Positions 10,801 through 21,600 of a stretch of 64,000 nt of DNA are shown one piece after another (the first letter of the stretch is position 1; the number at the start of each line of letters is the position of its first letter). A program made the translations under genes and the position numbers. The notes under the pieces were generated by a model that had not been told where the DNA came from, ran no database searches, and saw only the letters and a list, made by a program, of their open reading frames with translations. Source of the DNA: Pisolithus tinctorius (Eukaryota > Basidiomycota > Agaricomycetes > Boletales > Pisolithaceae); contig JANFAH010000005.1 of assembly GCA_024663395.1 (NCBI GenBank), forward strand, positions 2,666,001-2,730,000, given 5' to 3'.

Positions 10801-11627
10801 ATCCTCAAACGGATGGAGCGAGCAAACGCACTAACAAGACGGTCAACCAGTGTGTTTGCTTCCACGTCGAGCACAATCAGAAAGGATGGGTCAAGGCCCT
10901 GCCCCGCGTACGCTTCCACATCATGAACACTATTAATAACAGTACAGGTTTCTTGCCCTTCCAGCTCCATCTTGGTCGTTCTCCCCGCCTCCTGCCCCCC
11001 ATATCTACTCCAGATGTTTCAGATGGGGAGCGTGCTGAGACCGAGCATACCGATGCGACCACCTTCCTGACGCGTCTGGAAATGGATGTTCTCGAGGCCC
11101 GCGACAACCTTCTTGCAGCCAAGGCTGCCCAAGCTCATGCGGCAAATCGTCGCCGCGTCCCCGACCCGAGGTTTTCGGTCGGGGACAAGGTTTGGCTATC
11201 TACAAAACATCGTCGTCATGAGTATATTACTAATGGTACAAATCGTGTAGCAAAGTTTATGCCACGTTATGACGGTCCATACACCGTCTTGGCGGCTTCT
11301 CCTGAAACATCCTCCTACACCTTGGACGTGCCCCGTGCTGCCAATGCATGCACCACGTTCCATGCCAGCCAACTATGCACTTTCGTGCCTAATGACACAG
11401 CGCTCTTCCCATCCCGCGAGTTACCTCGCCCGGGCCCTGTTGTCACAGCAAACGGGCAGTTGGAGAATTTGATTGAGCGAATTTTGGATGAGAAACGGTC
11501 TGGACGGACGAAGAAATACCTGGTGCGGTGGTTGGGGTATGGTCCGGAAGATGACGAGTGGTTGACGAAGAAAGACTTGGAGGATTGTGAAGTGTTGGAC
11601 GTTTGGGAAAGGGAACACCCACCTTGA
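7806..11627 (+). CDS. pol: Element 1 Pol: zinc knuckle, protease, RT, RNase H, integrase, chromodomain
   Basis: A single open frame of more than 1260 codons. Order: CCHC knuckle (about 7815-7860), aspartic protease with DSGS (codon GAC at 8172), reverse transcriptase with WVNDFRQLN, KLDMTNAFFQ and the YLDD box at 9288-9299, RNase H with CDASDF and YTDHHTLQ, and integrase with the HHCC zinc finger (HLTHDALGHFG..CTQC). In the DDE core the first two Asp are present (AIDFIG, VSDRD). The C-terminal chromodomain spans about 11460-11620 (RILDEKRSGRTKKYLVRWLGYGPEDDEW reads as one module). The third catalytic residue, normally Glu in TDGxSER, is Lys (AAA at 10824-10826), a G-to-A change that should kill strand transfer. 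The frame is otherwise intact. In-frame stops upstream separate it from gag. Confidence 0.92.
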   Translation, partial: DNSGCFKCRRLFQNHTTHNCPNEFPDAKNYKTLTAADVEAARKKRAKPVNAVVEDEPASKRSRITEEEDTDAIAVVMPSAALGDGTDSGEEYVAPVSIPHLRWSCLIEGPNLTFPLPVKALVDSGSHLVLIDETLVAKLGLRRRRLHKSLDVSVALSLGDREVMSLESYVVLSCLSPDMCFRSRSVRAIIARGLCTPLLLGLPFLSHNQLIVDHALRTCVNKDSGYDLMNPPAPISSPPQTVTPSIRTVKKLKKAVLTELQDVLPTYREIVEAASTPVSGVDVIGAVQHRIEVLAAIEELSRRDALLKTEFADRFPVDIPPTDALPDDVLFRVQPKDANKVIQLRSYDCPKKYREAWKTLLQQHLDAGRLRPSNSTHSSPAFIIPKADPTALPCWVNDFRQLNLNTVPDNHPLPRIDEILRDCAKGKYFAKLDMTNAFFQTKVHPDDIKWLAVHTPWGLYEWTVMPMGVRNAPAVHQRRMSAALRHLIGRICHVYLDDIIIWSQTLEEHERNVRAVLQALRDAKLFCSLKKTQLFCTEVLFLGHRISAHGIEPDSSKIARILDWPVPRSVTDMRAFLGLVRYVADHLPNLADHTRILNALTTKAAELKFPAWTEDHQRAFQAIKDLVVSPHCLTTIDHDNPGDNHIFLTCDASDFRTGAILSWGPTWETARPVAFDSTPLRGAELNYPVHEKELLAIIRALKKWRVELLGAPVLVYTDHHTLQSFAMQRDLSRRQARWQEYMSQFDLTIRYIQGERNVGADALSRRSDDVPPVAAVSTVEVDKSLTVEILKGYTEDPFCRRLFSLLDSLPGLQERDGLLYLAGRLVVPRVHSLREHFFHLTHDALGHFGTDKTYAALRNSFYWPNMRRDLASAYIPACTQCMRNKSPTTAPAGPLHPLPVPDARGDSVAIDFIGPLPEDHGFNMIVTMTDRLGADMRLVPCRSSITTSEFAALFFDHWYCENGLPLEIVSDRDKLFVSRFWKSLHKLTGVKLKMSSSYHPQTDGASKRTNKTVNQCVCFHVEHNQKGWVKALPRVRFHIMNTINNSTGFLPFQLHLGRSPRLLPPISTPDVSDGERAETEHTDATTFLTRLEMDVLEARDNLLAAKAAQAHAANRRRVPDPRFSVGDKVWLSTKHRRHEYITNGTNRVAKFMPRYDGPYTVLAASPETSSYTLDVPRAANACTTFHASQLCTFVPNDTALFPSRELPRPGPVVTANGQLENLIERILDEKRSGRTKKYLVRWLGYGPEDDEWLTKKDLEDCEVLDVWEREHPP

Positions 11628-11765
11628 TGGGTTGGAGGTCGAGACAGAGGACGAGGAAGCGATGGACAGAGGACGAGGAAAGAGTTGCGATGAAGAAGAC
11701 TAGGACGATGAAGCAAGGTTACTCACGCAGCTCACGCGCTCACCCCCCCGTTGCTCCTTTTTTAT

Positions 11766-11777
11766 GGGTTGGGAGGG
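11766..11777 (+). other. Polypurine tract of element 1
   Basis: GGGTTGGGAGGG directly abuts the 3' LTR start, the expected place for plus-strand priming. It is interrupted by two T. Confidence 0.6.
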
Positions 11778-12098
11778 TGTAAGCGTACGCTTACCACTCA
11801 CGCACCACTCACGCTCACACATCACTCACGCTAACACGTCACGACATCACATCTCCTATCGCGCCCTCGTCTGGGCATGCGGATCCCCCCTGTGTTGCGT
11901 TGTTTGTACACCCTGGGGTATATATACTGATGCTGCCTGCGTGTACGAGAGATATCTCTCTTTTCTCTCTTTTTCTCTCTCTCTCTCTGTGATTGCCCTG
12001 TATCAGCGTATACGCTAAATCGTTTAATCCACACACCTGTCCACGTTCTGTTGCGGTTGTGATCGTTGAGTGTGCTCACCCCTCCGTGGTGAGTTCCA
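11778..12098 (+). repeat. Element 1, 3' LTR
   Basis: 321 bp and nearly identical to the 5' LTR, with the same TG..CA ends. It is followed at once by the right target duplication CCTTG (12099-12103). Confidence 0.93.
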
Positions 12099-12103
12099 CC
12101 TTG

Positions 12104-12905
12104 CTGCATCAGGTGAACGACATCTGTAATATTACAGACCCTGAACTGCATAGACTTTGAAACGCATGGTTGCGATAGACAAGGGTGTCTTCGAGCTGAC
12201 AAACGTTAGGCTCTTGACGTGACTGGTAGTCGCGAGTGTAGCCGCCCACCTCTGCGCAAAAAAAGAAACCAAACAAGACACGACCCTTCGCTTTGAGCAA
12301 GGACCGGTATCATCAAAGTCCGAAAACCATCCGTGTAGAAACGCAATCTTGCAGCGAGAATACCTGTTTTCATAGTGTTTGTCTCAGCGCCTACTGTTTC
12401 GTAGAAGGTTTCCTGAGTGTGGCACTGCTTGTAGGCAGTGAGAGGTGCGAGAGGCGGCTTGAGCTATATCAATTAGTACGGTGGTATTCCAGTCTGGTAC
12501 ACTCTGGCAGCTGCTGCAGGGGTGAGGTCCTGTCCGCGATTGACAACCATCTCTCCACCGACTTGACTTGGGTTTCTAACCAAACCTTGCGAAAGAGACT
12601 ACGAATACGCGTGGAGTCATACCATGTGCCTATTCAGGCCTCCGAACGTCGTGGCGCGAATCCAAAATCTTTCATAGATCTGAAGCCGCAGCGGATGCAC
12701 TTCAATTATATTCCATGGTATATTAAGGAGAGTGCGTAGAATAACATCAGAGGAAGTAGATTCCAATTATACGAACAATAACTTGGAGGGTCACAAAAAC
12801 AAGAAAAAAAGTCATAGAATCGCGATACGAGGACCCTGTCCGTGAAACCGGCAGTTGAGAGGTTAGCGTAGTTTCCCCACCGGGTGAAAGTCATACCTTG
12901 TAATA
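12104..12905. other. Intergenic region, nothing recognised
   Basis: From the transposon target site to the end of the broken family copy. A 148-codon open frame at 12293-12739 has no recognisable domain and I do not call it. The last part (about 12820-12905) resembles the matching flank of the third family copy (about 26330-26386). Confidence 0.5.
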
Positions 12906-14212
12906 CTACGACCTCGGAGATCCGGACAAGAGAATGTCGCCATCATCCGGGTCCACGATATCATCCCAGTTAATGTCTTGCACATAAAGATTGTCGTTGT
13001 CGACCCCCGTCGTAATGTCGTGTTGCAGCCTCATTACAGCCTCCGTGGAACGTTCTTTTGCGGATAGCATATCGGCGTAGCCGATGACATTCGCATCGAA
13101 TTTGATGTACGAGAACGTCGTGATCGGGAAGTGCCTACGCGGCTCAGACGCCTCTAGTAAGTGCGGGGCCCAGTCGCGGTAAATCCTGTTCTTCTCGCCG
13201 TCTGGAATCCTGTCACAATTTTCCCGCGACATCACCACATAATCGATGTAACGCATCAGATACACGCCCAAGTACTCCACGAAAGATTCAGTGAGCGAAC
13301 TAGTACGCGATTCGGGTAACACGCGAAATAGGTTCACTCCAAACATACTAGTGACGATCGATCAGACGGTGTACGTCGCTACACCAAGGCTTGCGTTTTC
13401 CGTCGGGATTGCCACAGGGACCAGTGACTGGATCGCGAAAGAGGGGCCTGAAAAACTTATCCACACCACGTCGACGGATGGCATCCCAAGCGGTCTTCTT
13501 GCTGGGAACAATAGCCGCCCAGCCATCCTTGCCTTGTATGATACAGCTGGAGCCGACGTAGTCCGCCGAGGAGAGGGTTAAAATAGGGATGGGTCTCGGC
13601 ATGACCATCAGGCTGATTTCGCGGAGAGCATGTTGAACGTCTAAAATGATGTGAATAGGATACACGTAAGATAGGGGCGATGCGGCCTCGCGCAGTGAAC
13701 TCCTTGTTGGATTCCAGTTGTAGTATATGGGTGAGGCATGGTCCACATGCGGATATCCAGTTAACACGGGTAGGTAATCGGCAATATCATCGTCCACGTA
13801 AGTATCGCTGGAAGATACGATGCCCCTGTCGCGTCTGCTCTGAAGAATTATTTCCTCGATGACATCACGGGTAGGAGGTTTGCGAAATCCGTGGCTCCGG
13901 CCCTGAGCTTCACGGGCAGATACCGAATCCTCGAAGTGGGTCCGCGAGTCAAAAGAACATATGAAAGCTGTCGCCCCAGTAATAACAGAAGCAAGTTTTT
14001 GGGAATTCGCGGATCCATGGTCGACTTGTGCGCAGTAAGGAACCGTATCGACTACTGAAAAGCCTGATTCTGAACGTGCATGAAGAATTTCGAGTTAGCA
14101 TCCCGCACATCCAAAAGCGAACATATAGAGCGCCTCCTTGGAGGAGCGTGATGGACGCAGTCACTGTAGTCCTCACCGCAGTTGACGACAAAGATCCGCC
14201 CTGGTCCTTCAT
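12906..14212 (-). pseudogene. Broken second copy of the unknown acidic protein family
   Basis: It matches the 5333-6640 protein along most of its length: a KPPTRDVIEEIILQSRRD block (about 13840-13890), SPLSYVYPIHIILDV, DYVGSSCIIQGKDGWAA, then in another frame VEYLGVYLMRYIDY and FSYIKFDANVIGYAD. The frame changes at about 13400-13430, and the C-terminal frame has a TGA where copy 1 has CGA (Arg), at about 13367. The N-terminal ATG at 14212 starts a short Ser/Thr-rich segment that soon loses the frame seen in copy 3. The C-terminal acidic tail is kept. The copy cannot make a full protein. The upstream DNA to about 14540 is also shared with copy 3, so the duplication included the promoter. Confidence 0.8.
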
Positions 14213-15657
14213 GGAGATCTTACTCGTATTCAAACGCAGTGGTGCGGCTATACATCAGTTGACGTTCCTGGACAGCGGGGAGGTGGGAGCGCGGATGACG
14301 GAGGAGTCGAGAAGAGCGGGTGGATAACGAGCGAGCAAGAGATATCGTACATATCCGCGTATGGAGCCGGGGGAGGGCGGCCCGTCAGCCACCGGCGTCA
14401 TGAACTGAGCTTGCTTAGTTTGATCCTTGAAATGTGGTCGCGATCGGCAACAATCCATGTCCTCTGCAGATGCCCATGCCCAAAGATACCCTATCGTACG
14501 TAGTCACGCTCATGGAAATGCAGCGTCGAAACCTGATGCACGATGCAGTGGGTTCGCTGTGGCACATGATGTCGGGCATCGGCGAAAGGGGACTGAGGCG
14601 CTACACCAAGGCACGAAGACTGCTCGCCTAGAGAGTGGATTTGCGTCAAAGACAAAGGCTGTGGGAGTGTAGCAGGTTGCTGAGAACACATTTTGCCTTT
14701 TTTTTTGTTTCAGCGTACGATGCTCGTGAAGAGTTCCGCTCGAGGCAGCATTCCTGCTACGCAGTCCAGGAATAGCCAGATCCGTCACCTGACTGACGGG
14801 GCGTGGACGCCACCGACGCAAGGCGGCAGATTCAGCTTTGCGTACAGCTTTCCTCCGAGTCGGGCGAATGTACGTTCAAGCGTGTAGCTTCGCGAAATGA
14901 TACTGGTCGTACATTGGTGTACATGACATTGACGTTCTCCGTTCGAACTTCGTTCTCCTTCGTCCGCAGCAAAGACACCGGAGTTCCTTCCATTTCCTTC
15001 ATGTTTTCTGTTTGTGTCTGGTGTCCAGGGGTGCCTGTCGACAGCGTAAACCAAGTACTATCCATATAATTTTATTTTGTACTCCGGGGCTGAGCTTCTG
15101 TTGCAAAGACGGAGCCTGTTCTGTTTATACAGAACAGTTATGTGAAGCAGCGCGCTCTTTTGCAATAGACACCCCTTCGACCTACCGTGAGATTTGTACT
15201 TCTTTAGTCTTTTGATTTGGGGTTACCCTAACCCTGATTCCAGGCCTTCCTCTGTGGGTCCACCACCAGATAACTCACTCGGGAACGTCATTTCTCCAAG
15301 TTTGAAAGATGGTCAGGCTACGTATTTCCAGGGTCCCAGTGACATATAAACTCGCTGGCACTGAGTCAATGAGACGAGTTGGGCTTCTTCAATCATGATA
15401 ATTGAGGATGGCTTCGGACATCGTCATCCTGAGCACGTCCGAGTCAGTTGACGAAAACGAGCCACTTATCTCCTGATGTGAGTTCTTCCTTATACAGTTG
15501 TACCCTAATCTTTGACCTATCAGAGATCTGCGGCCTCAAGGCAAAGTAGACGCCCCCACAGCATATATAACGTCAGGGTTATGGGTCCGTTGCGGCTGTC
15601 TCTCCCCGTATCTGACTCCCCCAAGGTTGCGCGTCCACTTGCTAACCTAATCGTTGA
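14213..15657. other. Intergenic region upstream of the DUF3638 gene
   Basis: Positions 14213 to about 14540 are the 5' flank shared with copy 3 of the acidic family (27671 to about 28000). The rest shows no convincing gene. A perfect 8-bp inverted repeat (CTGTTCTG / CAGAACAG, six-base loop) lies at 15116-15137. The promoter of the + strand DUF3638 gene should lie in the last few hundred bases. Confidence 0.5.
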
Positions 15658-18600
15658 ATGAATTCGTCCTTGAAAGACATACATATGTCTTTGGAGTACA
15701 AAATCACGCACGTTTTTTGTCCACTGCAGCTTCCTGACGGAGATGATCATTCTCACCCAAATGATCTTGCTCTATCTGAAGCAGTACGCGATTCGGCATT
15801 TGAATTTTATTGGAACCTTGGTTATCTTGAAAAAAATCATTGGGAATGCGTGAAGAAGTTGTTGCAGAATCTCTACCAGGCGATGTACTTTCATCAATTA
15901 CAGGAAAATTGTGTGGCGTCCCAGCTCGAATCTATGACAGTGGGAGGTATGTACTGTATGTCACAAGGCAATTCTTTTCTCGTGCTGACTCTGTACAGAT
16001 GTTGTCACCTATCTTATCCGTGCTCAGAACGCGGCTGTTGTATTCAGAAGAGGTGCAGAGGAAACCATTGCAGAATCATTTGAAGTGTCACCCACCGCGG
16101 CGGCGGTCATGGGTTCCTGTGGTAAACTCGTGTGTTCGTACCCGGGCCCCGCGATCGTTGTCCCAAATGTGATTTTTGATGATACTGTATTCCGCCCCGA
16201 ACTTGCACATTTCCTCTGCGAGATGAACAAGGACAATCTTGCAACTCCCACCACCCGAAAGGCAGGTTCCACAGTTTCCGAGGAACGGGATACGGCGCAT
16301 CCTCGGTACATAACCGAGCTGTTGACTGGCATCCTGCGGGCGGTTGGCAGACCTGCCGAAGTCCAGCGAATCAACAAACGCATCAGTGATGACGTCGTGT
16401 GGTGCGGTGTCCGTCTCCCTTGGCGTCGCTCTTCGCTCTGGTTGATGATCAGAGTCGTACTGCAGACTACGCTTGCAGGAAATGGCCTTGGACTAGGCGG
16501 CTACAAGACATTCATGTTATTCTTCATGAACGGACTCGCCGGCGAAGCTTTGGACGCCGGAATGTCTGATGACGTCCTGCACTGGATATCTGCCAAGATT
16601 AGTCGCCGCCTGACGAAGTTGGGAGAGTCAGCCCCAGATTGGTTGACAGCCGCTGTGCTAGAGACATGTACGAAGATTCGGAATTTGTTGGATGGAAGGT
16701 GGAAGCAGGCGCAGGAACGCGATGCCTTGACGCCGATTTGGAAACCCCATTCCCTTGATTTCCCGGCCGATACGCAGCTCTCACTACATACCAGTCAAAA
16801 GTATATCGAGGACGTCCTGAACTCAAGCTACTCCACTGTGCGTCCCACCAATTCTATGACCGGCGGCCGCTTGCGTGGTAGTTTGGATGATTTTCTATCA
16901 ACGACTGGCCACTTCCAAGATGCCTATGAAGCAGACCCTCGTTCGACGCTCTATGATGTGGAACGCGAGGTTGGCCACGGCATTGATGGTTGGGTTGCCG
17001 GTGTCTTGGAGGATGACGCCGATGCACCATGCGAGAAGCTGGAGCTCCTAGCCAGCGAGTATTCATTGGCAGCTATGAAAACCTACGAAGGAAATCCAGA
17101 AGACTTCTCACGAATGCTTCTCACTGTAATCGAACTATGGGTCGCATTAGACAAACTCGTCATACAGCGGATTCCAATGCTTCGTGAATACTCCCCTGAA
17201 ATACCTATTTCTCTCCTGGAGCGACTTCTTCTTCGGGATGCACATGACATCCAGCGGTTTTGCCTCGCATACGACTACGTTCGCAAACGTCACTCTGGAG
17301 CGAGGAGTGGGTGGTCTGTATTCTCAGACACAGCGGACACGAACAACTTCGCAGTGCGCTACTTCAACGGGGATTTACATTTGCAGGCCCTTAGGGACCG
17401 CATTCACGAAGCTGCTCTCCAAGAGCGGCGAGAAAAACTTCTGGAGCTCAGGGAGCTGAACAAGCGTTACTATGAGATCACGAGGTGTGCTGCGGAAATG
17501 AACCATGACTACTACGTCAATTGGTCCGGGAGAACGTGCCACAGCTCTTCTTGCGGGAAATGTAGCCTTGAAGCCCAGTCAAACATCGAGATCACGGTCC
17601 ACGAATGGCCCCTCCCGGAAGATCATTATCGTGCCTCAGTGGTTGTCTTCGAGCTGAATCGCCCACCTGCTTTCGACATGTGGCGATCGGTCACTTGCCT
17701 CCTCCTTGTTGATATCTGTTCTCCTCAGTTGACGGAGACATATCCTCACACTCGTCTAGGAGGATATTCTGCGCTGTACCCCTACCATACTAAACACGCG
17801 AGAACTCGTGTCACGCTGGCATCTGACACGACACCTTTCACAACGTCTCACTACCACTCAACGCGCGTACCGATTGAGGAGGACGAAGTTTGTGTCAACA
17901 ACGGTCTCAGCTTTTACTACTACGATGAACGTTCCTACGTCTCCCTCGCTGGTGCCTTCAAGGCGGTGGATATATCTGGAAGTTGCGCCTATCAGCTGCC
18001 ACCAGGCTCATATCAAAATTTACAGCGATATCTTCAATATACTGTCCACGCGTCAAACGAGGTGCTGTGCAGTCAGGCTGATTGCAACAAAGACCTCTCT
18101 ATGCACGAGTTCATAGCATATGGCCACCTACGTAGCGGTCCCTCTTTGCAGTGGCTCAATATTTTACGGGAAATTCGTGCCAATACGCTGACTCTTCGTC
18201 GTGACGAAGTCCACATGCTGTTCGCTCAAACAGCCAGCCAAGTCGGACCTGTGTCAGATGACAGGAAGTTGATATGGCATGCTGAGCTGGAGCGGACACA
18301 TTTTCGTCGCTCGCTTCTTGGGCGAAATTGAAACTCTTGTGTCGACTGTGTCGGGAAATTGGCTGGAGGGTACGACGATGGACACGATTTCGTTTGTGGT
18401 GGCCAGGATGCTTTCGGCGGTCGAAGACCACAGCTGCCATAGAGCTCTCGAGCTACTCCGCACTGTTCGGGAGAAGACATTCTGCTGGGTGTTGGAACTC
18501 TTTCACAAACTGGAAACAGGCCACATGCGAGCTCCAAAAGGAACAACTTCGAGGACGTCTTCGTGACTCTGCCGCCGTCTGCCGCAGCACTTTTGACGTA

Positions 18601-21600
18601 GATCTTCATAACGCAAAGCTGCTTTTGGACTCTCCCAGGGCTATGGAGATTCTAGTGTGTTGTGCGGTAGCTATCAATAACAACACCCCTCCGCAATCCA
18701 GTGTTCTTCATGGAATGTCGAGGCTTCTCATGGAACGCGACTGTCGCCTATCATGGAAACTGGAGGAACTGGTCGGCACTATGGTCCTGGAAGGGAATGA
18801 CGGCATTGATCTCGGGATCAAACACGTTTGGCCAGGGTACCGCAGAGGCGCACAGTGGCGGAAGGCGGACACTGATAATTTCAGTTGGTTCACCACCAAT
18901 ACGGCCAGCTCCGCGACCCAGTGCTCACAACAAGTACACTTAAATCTCCTCAACGGTACTTTATTGGTCGACGGTCGAACGATAGGGAGACTACCGGATG
19001 AGATCAGAAAAGATCCAATTTTTACCTTACTTTTCGATGCTGTAAGTGTGTTGGTGTCAATCTGTTCCGTGTACTGACTCTCAGCAGCAAGGACCGGAGG
19101 TCCTTCCTGGTGATATGACTGGAATGGAATATGCCACTCGCGGCCTGATCGCCGAATATCGCGTAGGTGTTCTGATCGATTTGTATCCGCTGACGGTTGA
19201 GATTATCTTGTAGGTTTACTTCCGAATGGGGGCGGACGGGTTGATAATTCGGGCCAAAAAAGAAACTGAGCAGAATGTTCTGGAGCTGATTCCTCCTCAG
19301 AAGTTGGCATCCGATCTCCCTGCTGAACTGGTCGAGAACCACGTACACTGGATCAACCTCGAGACTCAAATGATGGAGGTTCGCCCTAATGATAATCCGT
19401 GGGGGTCGTCCCCCGACAATTGGACGCTTCACTTTCACCTGGACGGCATTCAATGACTAAGAGAGGTGTTGCACTCCTTGATGTCCGCAGTGAAACTTGG
19501 CGGATGTTGTCCGAGCGGCTTCAACCTTTGGAAAATCCCCGAAACCTCATTATCGTGCTAGAAAAGTCAGGGGTGCTTGTCACCTTGCCGCGCTACGGTC
19601 TTTCTTTCTTCATTAATGACGACTGGGAGCTGGAGTGCCATCATCCTCGTGGCATGGTGTACGATGAAAACCAATCTGCGGGAACAATGATCGGACTAGC
19701 AAACAAGCTAGTCTTGCGACCCAAGGCCAATTTAGCCGATGAAGGTGTCCAGAGGCTCGTTCTTGTACCAGAAGGGGATGCGTCGTCCACAAGGGAAGAA
19801 AATCATGTAAAGGTCGCGATCGATATATCGGGTCCAGCGCGCAGGCGGTTCCGATACCAAATATTCCGGATTGATACCAACCTTGGATGCCTGGTTGGCA
19901 GCGCTGGCCTTGCAGGCAATCTTTATCGAGCCTATCTGCATGCACTGACCAGCAAAGCGTGCTCCGTGGACCCTCTAACGAAAAGAACAGGTACAGAGGA
20001 AGCTCTATCCATTCTGCACTCTGCTGCATGCCGGTCGTTCATGAAGTTCGATATTCTCTCCGCTAAACTCCTGTGTCGCATTGCGGGATTGACCACTCCT
20101 CGAATGTGGTATCCCGTACATCTGAGGCACATGCAAACTGTGCATTGGCTGGCAGGACTCCCGGTTGCATCTCAGCACCATGGCTTATACCTTGCTTGTT
20201 CGTCTATCAAGGAGATCCAGCAACGGACTAGGAGGTTTCCATGATGGTCGATCTACCCCACTCTTCGAAGATGGCCGATCCACCCCACTCTCCGAAGGTG
20301 GTCGATCTACCCCACTCTTTCCACCATGCGATGACCATCTACTTCGTCGTGCTGGCAATCAGGGCTGCCGTGCTTTATCCACCGTCGTCTGATAATCCCC
20401 TTCCAGGTGGTGAATCTGACTCTGTTTACGAGGCAAGGGACATACAACTGTCGTCCGCCGATGAATTCCGTGTATACAGCACTGCCCTTGCTGTTTACCA
20501 TTGGTCGACTCAAAAACGTCCAGTGAACAACACCCAAGCCTTAGTTGACTCGTGGAACGCTGTGACAGGTGTTTCACCGGGATTTTCGTTGCGTTACAAC
20601 AGAAAATGGTTGTCCCCAGACCTTCCTGCGATCTGGCTTTCACTGTATGATAGCTGTCGTAGGAGTCAGGCACCACAGCATCGTTTTCAACTCATATTCT
20701 CTCTGTCTGCCATGGCTTATGCCTCCCCGAAGCTCGAAGACGTTGTCCGGTACATTACTGGCGTTCGCAACGATGCCTCAATTCAGGGATGAAAATCCAC
20801 CTGACCACCCAGCTTACACCCTCTCTGATGGGTACAGACCTTCATCATGTGCATTGGACAGACTCGTTTCCCAGCAGGAACACCCCTACAAGGACTACGT
20901 AACTCCAGAAGTGTACAGGGAGAAGCTCCAACTGGAAAAGAGCGAAATAATTGCGAAAGTGACTGCTGCATGGCCCTGCATGAAGCCTCCTTGCTCTAGC
21001 TTCCTATGCCCCTCTTGGTATTACACTGCTGCATTGGATTCTGATCTCTGCGAATTATTTGCGAGTTGTTACCGGAACATGGAGTTAAAGAATCACTTGA
21101 ATCGCGTGGAGTCAATCCTTGGTCGGGACCCTGCCCGCCCACTCATGGGGTCTCTTGGTACGACTTCACTCGCTAGTCAATATTCCTTCGTACCATCTTC
21201 GCAAGGTCACCAACCAACCCACCGGGAGGTGACCCTGGAGGACCTTTTCCATCGTAGTGTGCCTGCTGTGCCTCCGCCCCCGAAGCTGCCACTCACCCTG
21301 ACCCCTTCCCGGTCCCTAACTTGGTATTTATTATATTACTCTAGGTGTATACACCGTCCTGAATCTTACTTATTCAGCGGGTTGATTGATGACCTTCGCA
21401 AGAATGCAAACTCGGTGTTTCAGGTTATGTATGCAGATGCACTCCAACAGAGTGCCGACCATCTTAGTCATGATCAGATAACTCTAGAAGTAGATGCTCT
21501 CCAATGTTTGGTAGAGCCGCTCAGGACCCATTATGAGCAGAGCAGGGCAATGTACACGTCCACTCTAATATCACTTGCAGAATCCTTGGGTCCGCAAACG

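Larger units (their letters stand above)
6971..12098 (+). mobile_element. Element 1: complete Ty3/gypsy chromovirus with both LTRs
   Basis: The element is 5128 bp, bounded by two 321-bp direct LTRs (6971-7291 and 11778-12098), each starting TG and ending CA. The 5-bp target duplication CCTTG is perfect (6966-6970 and 12099-12103). By eye I count about five substitutions between the LTRs, all transitions, so the insertion is fairly recent. The internal part encodes gag, protease, RT, RNase H and integrase with a C-terminal chromodomain, which places it among chromoviruses. It cannot move by itself now: gag is interrupted by two TGA codons and seems N-terminally short, and the integrase catalytic Glu is a Lys. 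No TGG-type primer binding site follows the 5' LTR. Confidence 0.93.

Noticed and set aside
12293..12739. 148-codon + strand frame after element 1
   Set aside because: No domain, no relative in the window, Cys/Ser-rich chance composition.
14428..14700. Short + strand frames upstream of family copy 2, with a partial match upstream of copy 3
   Set aside because: The match is explained by duplicated flanking DNA; the frames diverge and break at once.
15219..15238. TACCCTAACCCTGA, like a telomere repeat
   Set aside because: Less than two units and inside a gene-bearing region; a chance match.
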